20,518 nt of DNA from CAYTRP01 sp964625145 (lineage in GTDB: Bacteria > Sumerlaeota > Sumerlaeia > SLMS01 > JAHLLQ01). The DNA lies in NCBI GenBank assembly GCA_964625145.1, contig CAZVAQ010000055.1:1-20518 (forward strand). The letters run 5' to 3'. The position numbers were made by a program, and so were the translations under genes. This document shows, in pieces, positions 14,665-20,518 of the stretch. Below the pieces are notes generated by a model. The model was not told where the DNA came from and made no database searches. It worked only from the letters and a program-made list of their open reading frames with translations. Numbering within the stretch: position 1 is the stretch's first letter; every line of letters starts with the position of its first letter.

Positions 14665-15598
14665 TCAGACATCGGCGCGTTGTCGCAACCAGTTGAAGAA
14701 GAGATCAAAGTCCGTGATGTGTCCTATCCCATCCATGCCCTCTGGCGCTCCCCCGCCGCCGACGACGATTTGGATCTGCGGGGGGATGTCTATCCTGAGC
14801 TGGCGCAGGACGGGTTCCACTTGGCGGATGTCCATGCTGCGGGAAACGCTGATGCAGACTCCCGCCACCGGATGATTGGTGACGTACTTGACGATCTCGT
14901 TGGGAGGAGTTTGGGGGCCAATGTACAGGACGCGCTGGTCGGCTGCGGCGACAACCAGGGCGCACATCTGAAGGCCGAGGCGATGCTGGTCGCCGGGCAG
15001 TGTTGCAAGAAGGTATTCGGCCCCTTGCGAGCGTTCGCTGAGGCGCCGCCACATGGCGCCCAGAAAATCGCCCAACTTCTCGGAGGCGAAGTGCTCCTGG
15101 CTGATGCTGATGCTGCCCATGAGCCAGCCCTCCCCCACCTGTTGGGCGAAGGGGGCGACGCGCTCCTGGATGAAGCGCAAGGGGCCAAGTCTTGCCCACG
15201 CGTCGTGGAATTCCTGGGTCAGCGTGCGCTCGTCGTAAAGCTTGGTGGCTTTCAACCACCGGTCGACGACCTCCCGGATCTCCACCTCGCGAATGAGCGG
15301 TTCAGCGGAGGGATACTTGACGGAAATCGGGCCCGACTGGGCCAGGGCCAGCATGCGCTCCAGTTCTTCCGTCGATGCCGCAGCGACATCGCGGGCCCNN
15401 NNNNNNNNATGCACGCGAGGCCAAGCGCAGGCGGTGGACTTCCTCGATGGGATAGCGTCGATGCCCCGACGGCAACCGGATGGAGCGCGGAAAGCCGTAG
15501 CGCCGTTCCCACATGCGCAGGGCTTCGATGCTGATACCCGTCTCCCGGGCCACAGCCCCGATGGAAAAAGTGATCGGTTCCTTTTGTCGGTTGCTCAA
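14665..15598 (-). CDS. CarH-like MerR-family B12-binding (light-sensing?) regulator, interrupted by assembly gap
   Basis: The N-terminal MerR helix-turn-helix (SIGAVARETGISIEALRMWERRYGFP, then GHRRYPIEEVHRLRL) precedes an N gap; beyond it the same protein resumes at ARDVAAASTEELERML. A four-helix cap follows with the photoreceptor signature W-x9-EH (Trp codon 15124-15126, EH at 15091-15096), then a Rossmann B12 domain with D-x-H-x-x-G in LPGDQHRLG (His codon 14983-14985, the lower axial ligand) and a GGGGAP near the end. These are the marks of the AdoCbl-dependent CarH/LitR repressors. The residue after the Trp is Leu (codon 15121-15123), where Thermus CarH has His132. The only start in frame is TTG 15598 after an upstream TAG; a GGGAG lies 12 bases before it. 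It follows the epimerase gene by 72 bp and precedes the desaturase gene. Confidence 0.85.
15399..15408. other. Assembly gap (10 N)
   Basis: Ten N residues lie inside the MerR/CarH-like gene. The frames on the two sides differ unless the true gap is a multiple of 3, so 10 is a placeholder length. Confidence 0.98.
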
Positions 15599-15670
15599 GG
15601 AAGGGTTGGTCTCCCGAAACTAGAGGTTGTTCTGGACGGATCTTGAACTGGTGATCGATTTGGCGGGTGA

Positions 15671-17056
15671 CTACGTTCTTCGCCGTCCCAGCAAGTGCCG
15701 GAGTGCGCCTTCGAGGTCAGGGAAAGCGAACTCATAGTTACTCGACTGCAGCACTGCGGGCAACACCCGGGTGCCGGAGAGCAGGGCCGCGTCGGCAAGC
15801 TCACCGAACATCGTACGTAGGGCGAATGCCGGAACCGGTGGGCCCACGAAGCGGCCGAGCACATAGGCGAGAGTCTTTGTGAACTCGGAGTTGGTGACCG
15901 GCGCAGGCGCGGTGACGTTCATGGCACCGGAGATCTGGTCGTGCGAAAGGGCATGATGAATGGCCCCGATCACATCGTCCATGGCAACCCAAGACATGTA
16001 CTGCCGGCCATTGCCGAGTTTCCCGCCCATGTTCATCTGGAACGGAAGCAGCATCTTTTTAAGGGCGCCGCCGAGCGGACTGAGCACGATGCCGAAACGC
16101 GCATGGACCACGCGGATTCCCGCGTCCTTTGCGGATGCCGTGGCTTCCTCCCATTGGGATCCGACTTCCGCCAGAAAGCCGCTGCCGATGGGTGAGCTCT
16201 CGTCGACGAATTCGTCTGCGGTGTCACCATAGATGCCGACGGCGCTGGCGGTGACGATTACGGAGGGCTTTGCAGACAGGGACGACAAAGCCTCGCACAG
16301 AACGCGCGTTCCGTTGACGCGGCTGTCGCGGATGCGTTGCTTGCGCTGCGCCGACCATCGCTTGTCGGCGATGCCTTCTCCTCCCAGATGGATGACGCCG
16401 TCAAAGCCTTCAAGCTCCGAGGTGCCCTGCGGGAAGCCCTTCTCCGGATTCCAGTAAATGGCGTCCTTGGCTTTCGCCTGGGATCGGCTTCGAACCAGTC
16501 GTACAACCGTGTGTCCGCCGGATCGCAGGAATGGAATGAGGGCCGAGCCAATCAGGCCGCTGGAACCGCTGATGAGGAATCGACTGGGCGGCATGGCAGC
16601 GCGTTTGTGCAATTGCAGGTCGCGGGACAAGACTGCATGGCGGTACTCGAAGACCTGAAAGAGTTTGTTGCGGGCGATCGAGGAGCCGAGTGTTCGGCCG
16701 AAGGTGCCAAATGGGAGCGTGTACTCGACTCGATCCTCCAGGATTGAAGTGCCGCTGCCTGTATCGCGAAAGAGATGATGATGATTCCACGATGCCATGG
16801 GTCCGGAGAGCAACTCATCGCGGAATGATTTTCCGGGAATGACGTCGGCGATCTGCCCGATCCATATTCGGGTGACTGGACCCAACTTCAACGCGAGGAC
16901 GACCTTCTCCTTCTCGCGCAGTTGCGGGGCATGTTCCACGGAGATGCTTTCGAAGGGAGGTACCAAGCGCTCGAACGCGCCCGGCCGCGTGTGCCAGGTG
17001 TACAATTCCATGGCGCTGACAGGCATTGTCGACTTGCGCGTGAAGACCGGGCTCAT
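15671..17056 (-). CDS. SRPBCC domain-TIGR01777 NAD(P)-dependent epimerase fusion protein
   Basis: In this 461-residue protein the first 150 or so residues form an SRPBCC/polyketide-cyclase-like lipid-binding fold (ELYTWHTRPGAFERLVPPFE ... YTLPFGTFG). The rest is an extended SDR of the TIGR01777/YfcH type: Rossmann entry FLISGSSGLIGSALIPFL (about 160-177), WNPEKG, VIHLGGEGIADKRW, SRVNGTRVL, ASAVGIYGD with the Tyr of the active site, and a C-terminal DUF1731-like end (FALRTMFGELADAALLSGTRVLPAVL). The substrate of the family is not established. Such fusions are, as I recall, often placed near photolyase and LitR-type genes; that link is from memory. ATG 17056 has GAGG 7 bases upstream. It is the first gene of the minus-strand run that includes the CarH-like regulator. 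Confidence 0.92.
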   Translation of the reverse strand: MSPVFTRKSTMPVSAMELYTWHTRPGAFERLVPPFESISVEHAPQLREKEKVVLALKLGPVTRIWIGQIADVIPGKSFRDELLSGPMASWNHHHLFRDTGSGTSILEDRVEYTLPFGTFGRTLGSSIARNKLFQVFEYRHAVLSRDLQLHKRAAMPPSRFLISGSSGLIGSALIPFLRSGGHTVVRLVRSRSQAKAKDAIYWNPEKGFPQGTSELEGFDGVIHLGGEGIADKRWSAQRKQRIRDSRVNGTRVLCEALSSLSAKPSVIVTASAVGIYGDTADEFVDESSPIGSGFLAEVGSQWEEATASAKDAGIRVVHARFGIVLSPLGGALKKMLLPFQMNMGGKLGNGRQYMSWVAMDDVIGAIHHALSHDQISGAMNVTAPAPVTNSEFTKTLAYVLGRFVGPPVPAFALRTMFGELADAALLSGTRVLPAVLQSSNYEFAFPDLEGALRHLLGRRRT

Positions 17057-17489
17057 GCGGGGCCTCTAGTCAGGGCAGACGGGAGTCCCAATTGGGCCGG
17101 CCAAGAGCCTTCCCTGGCAGTGGACTGTAGGAGAAAATGGCGCCGGTTGCTGAAGAGATTCCTGAAATTGCGGGTGGGCAATCTATCGGGAAGGTCACTC
17201 CCGATTGCCCCGCTCGCCCCAAATACGATAGCCAATTTCGACATGAGAGGTCTGATCCGGCCCCGTTGGGCCGCGTTCTCGGGAGGTGTGTCCAGACAGC
17301 AGCACGGATATCTGGACATCAAGGGGGATTGCACCCGTAATGCCATGAGACAGAGAAATCCTGCCGACAGCCCGGGAAGACAAGAAAACAGTGTCTTCCC
17401 TCGCTTCCAGCAGCCTTTTCGCACCTGATTCTTGTAGGACCTCCACGCCAATCCCCGGACGCAAAGCGTCCAGATTCTGGTAACCCGTC
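17057..17489. promoter_or_regulatory. 433-bp divergent intergenic region with two hairpins
   Basis: This region must promote the epimerase/CarH unit leftward and the PfkB kinase rightward. It holds a bulged palindrome at 17177-17209 (GGCAA and TCGGGA pairing with TCCCGA and TTGCC, 7-base loop AGGTCAC, 4-base bulge) and a perfect GGACGC-AAA-GCGTCC hairpin at 17457-17471, 18 bases before the kinase ATG. A 67-codon frame (17137-17340) follows an AGGAG-AAA-ATG but has codon use unlike the neighbours, so it is not called as a gene. No sigma-70 promoter is convincing. Confidence 0.4.
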
Positions 17490-18422
17490 ATGATCCTGAC
17501 CATCACGCTCAACCCCGCACTGGACCTGTTTGCCGAGGTGGATACCATGACGCCCGGGGTGGTCATGCGAAGCGCGACCACCGGACTGGCTCCCGGCGGG
17601 AAGGGGATCAACACAGCCCGGCTTCTAAAAAGTCTCGGGCACGAGGTGGTGGCTGCGTTTCTGGCGGACCGGCCGGGAGATGATTTCTCCCGTCTGGTGG
17701 CCGCAGAAGGTCTGGAGATTGTTGCGATCCCCACCGGCCGCCGGGTCCGGACCAATGTGCACGTGGAGGAGAAGACCACGGGAGCCCATTACAAGATCAA
17801 TTCGGCGGGCGGGGAAATGGACCAGGCGGTGCTCGATCTGGCGCGCAACACCTTGGAGCCGGTGGCGCTGAAGGCGTCGGCGGTCATCCTGGCGGGGAGC
17901 CTGCCTCCGGGACTGCCCGTTGGCGCGTGGGCGCGCATGGGGCGCATGGGAAAGCGACACGGCGCCCTTGTCGCCATCGACGCCGAAGGTCAGCAGTTGC
18001 GCTCGGCGCTGGATGTGCCGCCGGACATGGTGAAGATCAATCGCCGTGAGATGGCGTCGACATTCGGGCTTCCGATGAACAGCCTTCAGCAGACAATTGC
18101 GACCAGCCGCGATTTGTTGTCGCGCGGCGTTGGGCTGGTGGCAATCACGGATCACGACGCGGAGACTTGCCTGGTGACACGCGATGGAGCCTGGCTGGCG
18201 TCGCCACCCCGAATAGCCGCCCAACGCGCCGTGGGAGCGGGCGACGCGTTTCTGGCGGGGTTGCTTCATGCGCGCTTGAACCGATTGGCTCCGCCGGAGA
18301 TGTTGCGATGGGGGATGGCGTGTGGAACGGCGGTCGCGCATTCCACCGAACACACGCGTGTCGGAGCGGATGCTGCGCGCGAATTGTTGAAAGAAGTGGA
18401 GGTTCGCTCGCACGAGGGGTGA
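17490..18422 (+). CDS. PfkB-family hexose-phosphate kinase (1-phosphofructokinase type)
   Basis: This 310-residue ribokinase-fold kinase transfers phosphate from ATP to a sugar phosphate, most likely fructose 1-phosphate or a related ketohexose phosphate. It starts with ILTITLNPALD, the typical FruK/LacC/PfkB beginning, then PGGKGINTARLLKSLG (35-50), the lid region, GSLPPGLP (137-143), KINRREM (182-188) and AVGAGDAFLAGLL with the anion hole GAGD and catalytic Asp252. These features place it in the 1-phosphofructokinase/tagatose-6-phosphate kinase group (TIGR03168). No PTS genes lie nearby, so a fructose-PTS role is not supported; it may serve as a minor 6-phosphofructokinase. A perfect hairpin stands just before the ATG and no clear Shine-Dalgarno is seen. 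Confidence 0.9.
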   Translation: MILTITLNPALDLFAEVDTMTPGVVMRSATTGLAPGGKGINTARLLKSLGHEVVAAFLADRPGDDFSRLVAAEGLEIVAIPTGRRVRTNVHVEEKTTGAHYKINSAGGEMDQAVLDLARNTLEPVALKASAVILAGSLPPGLPVGAWARMGRMGKRHGALVAIDAEGQQLRSALDVPPDMVKINRREMASTFGLPMNSLQQTIATSRDLLSRGVGLVAITDHDAETCLVTRDGAWLASPPRIAAQRAVGAGDAFLAGLLHARLNRLAPPEMLRWGMACGTAVAHSTEHTRVGADAARELLKEVEVRSHEG

Positions 18423-18455
18423 GAAAGTACAGGCGGGAGAGCCTGCACCACTTTC
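18423..18455. repeat. Hairpin of AGGCGGGA...GCCTG type directly after the kinase stop
   Basis: GAAAGT (18423-18428) pairs with ACTTTC (18450-18455), and inside it CAGGC (18430-18434) pairs with GCCTG (18441-18445) around GGGAGA. It begins on the base after the kinase stop and lies between convergent genes, so it may terminate or protect both transcripts. The AGGCGGGA...GCCTG core resembles a dispersed palindrome that I have seen in PVC-like genomes. Confidence 0.55.
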
Positions 18456-18510
18456 CTTGGGGCGACTGCGGATTCTTGACGGTGCGCGATGCCTTGATTG
18501 ACGGCGATGG

Positions 18511-18936
18511 CTACTGCATGCCGTACCAGGTGCGGACGTCCTGGCGAACCCAGAAAATGATCAACACGATGGGGATGATGATGCAGCAGCCCGAGATGAT
18601 CGAGATGCAGATGGCGACGAGGTTGAAGATCCATACCCACGGACGATTTGGGAGGAAGAACGTCGCGCCAAACAGCACGGTCAGCGACAGCCCCCACAGG
18701 ACATAAACAAAGCCCATGATGCGCAGCTCGGTCACTTCGGTGGAGGAACTGGCAATTTCCTGCGCCATGACCCCGAAAAAGAAGCCGAGACCCACGATGA
18801 GCAGATGTAGAAGCACCAGCGCCACCATGTAGATCTTGAACCACATGATGGTGGGTGGTGGATCGAGGGAAACGGGGTCCCAGTTGCCGGGTGGCAGGGA
18901 TGCGGGGTGGGGAGGCGGATCGTAGGGATTGCTCAT
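18511..18936 (-). CDS. Small proline-rich multi-pass membrane protein, function unknown
   Basis: I do not recognise this 141-residue protein. The first 30 residues are hydrophilic and Pro-rich (NPYDPPPHPASLPP), followed by hydrophobic segments at about 32-57 (FKIYMVALVLLHLLIVGLGF), 72-95 (IMGFVYVLWGLSLTVLFGA) and 100-129 (VWIFNLVAICISIISGCCII onward), the last long enough to be two short helices. It ends in a short charged tail (VRQDVRTWYGMQ). The pattern of a Pro-rich cytoplasmic head on three or four helices is common in small membrane proteins of unknown role. The ATG has GGGTG about 8 bases upstream. It is convergent with the kinase and 106 bp downstream of the oxidoreductase stop on the same strand. 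Confidence 0.75.
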   Translation of the reverse strand: MSNPYDPPPHPASLPPGNWDPVSLDPPPTIMWFKIYMVALVLLHLLIVGLGFFFGVMAQEIASSSTEVTELRIMGFVYVLWGLSLTVLFGATFFLPNRPWVWIFNLVAICISIISGCCIIIPIVLIIFWVRQDVRTWYGMQ

Positions 18937-19042
18937 GCGGTATCACCCGGCATTGGGTTGGACACAATCTGCGACTTAAGCACTACGGGCAAAGGCCGGA
19001 GGCATTCAATCCCGCGGGATGAGTCTCCCCGGCACATGACAA
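18937..19042. other. Intergenic spacer with 12-bp perfect palindrome
   Basis: ATCCCGCGGGAT (19009-19020) is a perfect palindrome 22 bases past the oxidoreductase stop. It is a possible protein-binding site or weak hairpin; no U-run follows. Confidence 0.35.
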
Positions 19043-20518
19043 CTATTTCACGAGCACCCGCTCCAAGGCTTCGATGACGTGGAGGGCCTTGCGCGAGGTG
19101 GCGTCGGATATCTGGTGGCGGCAGCTAAAACCGCTGGCGACGACGACGGTGTCCTCGGACGCGGAGCGAACGGCGGGGAGCAGACGGCGCTCGCCGATCC
19201 GCTGGGAGACTTCGTAGTGCTCGGCTTCGTAGCCAAAGGAACCGGCCATGCCGCAGCAGCCGGAGTCGACCTCCGTGACCGTTGGGCCAAGGAGAGCCTT
19301 GGCGGCGGCGGTGGAGAAGACAGCCTTCTGGTGGCAGTGGCCGTGCAGCAGGACGGGGTTCGATTCCGCCGAGGGGGTGGGAAGTGTCAGGCGGCCTTCG
19401 GCGACTTCGCGGTGGAGGAACTCCTCGATGGGCATGGTCACGGCGGCGACGCGCTTGGCTGCCTTGCGGTTCTTGACCAGATCGGGGAGGTCGTCGGTAA
19501 GCGAGGACGTGCAACTGGGCTCGAGCCCGAGGATGGGCATGTTGCGGCGGGCGTAGCGGTCGAGATGCGCGACGGTTTCGCCGCCCTCCTTTCGGGCCTT
19601 GTCCAGGAACCCCTTGGAGATGCGCGTGCGTTGGCAGCAACGCCCGGCGGAAATGCGGACGCGATAGCCGAGCGATTCGAGGACGTGGACGGCGGCCTTG
19701 GCGACATTGGTCTCGTGATAGTTTGCCCAGCAGTCGACGAAGAGCAGCACTTCCGTGGCGCCATCCCTTGGCGTGGGGCGCGTGCGTTTGCGCCACCATG
19801 ATTCGAATGACTGCGTGGCGTAGGCCGGAAGATGGCGCTGCTTGGCGACACCCAACAGACCTAGCATCGTGCGGCGCAGTGTGGGGACTTGCAGCGGTGC
19901 ATTGGCCAAATAGGCGATGGGGCCGCTGAGCAGACGGCCCATGACGGGCGCATCGGCAAAGATGCGCTCGCGCAGCTTGATGCCGTGTTCGTCATGATAG
20001 TGGGCCAGGTGCTCGCTCTTCATGCGGGCCATGTCCACGTTGCTGGGGCATTCGGACTTGCAGGCCTTGCATTCGAGGCACAGGTCGAGGGCGTGGTGGA
20101 TCTCCTCGCTGGCGATGCCTATGTCGCCAAGCTGACCGGACATGGCCAGGCGCAAGGCGTTGGCGCGGCCGCGGGTTGTGGCTTCCTCGTCGCGCGTGGC
20201 CATGTAGCTGGGGCACATGGTGCCCGACAGCGTCTTTCGACAGGCGCCCACGCCGTTGCACATTTCGACAGCGGGAGCGAATCCGCCGAAGTCCGCGAAA
20301 CGGAAGAAGGTATCCGGCGCTTTGACGCGGTACTTGGCGCCGTAGCGGAGGTTCTGGTTCACCGGCGGTGAGTTGACAATGCGGCCGGGGTTGAGGAGGT
20401 TCTCGGGGTCGAAGATCTTCTTCACGTCGAGGAAGACCTGGTACATCTCCTCGCCCCAGAAGTCGCGATTCTGCGCGCCGCGGGCGCCGCAGGGGACGGG
20501 TGGCGCCGAGGGCGTGCG
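19043..20518 (-). CDS. FAD-linked oxidase / Fe-S / CCG-domain oxidoreductase (YdiJ-like), C-terminal part
   Basis: The frame is open from the right window edge and continues upstream of the internal ATG at 20446 (PVPCGARGAQNRDFWGEEMY), so this is the C-terminal part, about 491 residues, of a protein likely near 1000. First comes the end of the FAD-linked oxidase domain (KKIFDPENLLNPGRIV), then two 4Fe-4S motifs (CNGVGACRKTLSGTMCP and CLECKACKSECP), then two Cys-rich CCG domains: GRCCQRTRISKG, and GHCHQKA followed by DSGCCGMAGSFGYE. This is the order in YdiJ-type 2-hydroxyacid dehydrogenases and GlpC/GlcF-related proteins, which oxidise D-lactate, D-2-hydroxyglutarate or glycolate and pass electrons to the quinone pool. 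The substrate cannot be named because the FAD/substrate half is outside the window. Confidence 0.92.
   Translation of the reverse strand, partial: RTPSAPPVPCGARGAQNRDFWGEEMYQVFLDVKKIFDPENLLNPGRIVNSPPVNQNLRYGAKYRVKAPDTFFRFADFGGFAPAVEMCNGVGACRKTLSGTMCPSYMATRDEEATTRGRANALRLAMSGQLGDIGIASEEIHHALDLCLECKACKSECPSNVDMARMKSEHLAHYHDEHGIKLRERIFADAPVMGRLLSGPIAYLANAPLQVPTLRRTMLGLLGVAKQRHLPAYATQSFESWWRKRTRPTPRDGATEVLLFVDCWANYHETNVAKAAVHVLESLGYRVRISAGRCCQRTRISKGFLDKARKEGGETVAHLDRYARRNMPILGLEPSCTSSLTDDLPDLVKNRKAAKRVAAVTMPIEEFLHREVAEGRLTLPTPSAESNPVLLHGHCHQKAVFSTAAAKALLGPTVTEVDSGCCGMAGSFGYEAEHYEVSQRIGERRLLPAVRSASEDTVVVASGFSCRHQISDATSRKALHVIEALERVLVK

Noticed and set aside
14623..15534. 303-codon open frame on the + strand across the N gap
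   Set aside because: It is the complement of the MerR/B12 protein, which has exact family motifs; the frame also crosses the placeholder Ns.
17137..17340. Possible 67-residue small protein with AGGAG-AAA-ATG
   Set aside because: The ribosome site is good, but codon third positions are less GC-rich than in neighbours, no motif is seen, and a palindrome lies inside it. It would need expression data.
17053..17451. Minus-strand frame containing a Rossmann-like segment IVFGASGAIGSDL
   Set aside because: The GASGAIG resembles an SDR nucleotide site, but the rest does not, and the segment falls on the palindrome at 17177-17209. Taken as chance, though an eroded SDR fragment is not excluded.
18960..19042. 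12-bp palindrome as an intrinsic terminator
   Set aside because: The stem has no loop to speak of and no U-run on either strand.
1..20518. CRISPR array, tRNA, rRNA, IS element or phage genes
   Set aside because: No regularly spaced repeats, cloverleaf-like sequences, transposase motifs or phage structural genes were seen on reading both strands.

Overview
The window is 20.5 kb of high-GC bacterial DNA that reads as a piece of a draft or metagenome assembly, with a 10-base N gap at 15399-15408. Gene content suggests a Gram-negative bacterium outside the well-studied phyla: RNase Y, RimO, an HU protein, FtsX-type exporters and a secreted AttH/CrtC-like protein. Some intergenic spacers carry degenerate GGAGTC-type repeats, an AAGGCTG repeat and an AGGCGGGA...GCCTG hairpin. 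I associate such elements with PVC-superphylum and Sumerlaeota/Hydrogenedentota-like genomes, but the phylum assignment is only a guess. No rRNA, tRNA, IS element, phage gene or CRISPR array was recognised.

Layout. 1-194 is the end of rny. 330-1025 (+) encodes a eukaryotic-type (AroQ-beta, yeast-like) chorismate mutase. 1046-4563 (-) is a three-gene unit: a membrane-anchored DUF3108-like protein, an ABC ATPase and an ABC-2-type permease. Divergent from it, 4669-5904 (+) is a soluble PAS histidine kinase without a visible partner. HU (6107-6406) follows and ends in a clear intrinsic terminator, then a TPR-zincin protein (6574-7422) and rimO (7443-8924).

From 17056 down to 8884 six genes run on the minus strand: an SRPBCC/TIGR01777 epimerase, a CarH-like B12-binding MerR regulator (cut by the N gap), an acyl-lipid/acyl-CoA desaturase, then an AttEFGH-like exporter (ATPase, fused double-FtsX permease, secreted AttH/CrtC-like protein) whose three genes overlap one another. 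The last gene overlaps rimO tail to tail. The right end holds a PfkB-family hexose-phosphate kinase (+), a small proline-rich membrane protein (-) and the C-terminal half of a YdiJ/GlpC-type FAD/Fe-S oxidoreductase (-) that runs off the window.

The most interesting reading is a possible light/B12-responsive membrane-remodelling locus. The MerR protein has the Wx9EH and DxHxxG signatures of AdoCbl photoreceptors but lacks the His that caps cobalamin after photolysis in Thermus CarH. It sits next to a desaturase whose upstream region has a TTGACA box inside two 10-bp direct repeats. The evidence is domain signatures plus gene order; no regulatory link has been shown.
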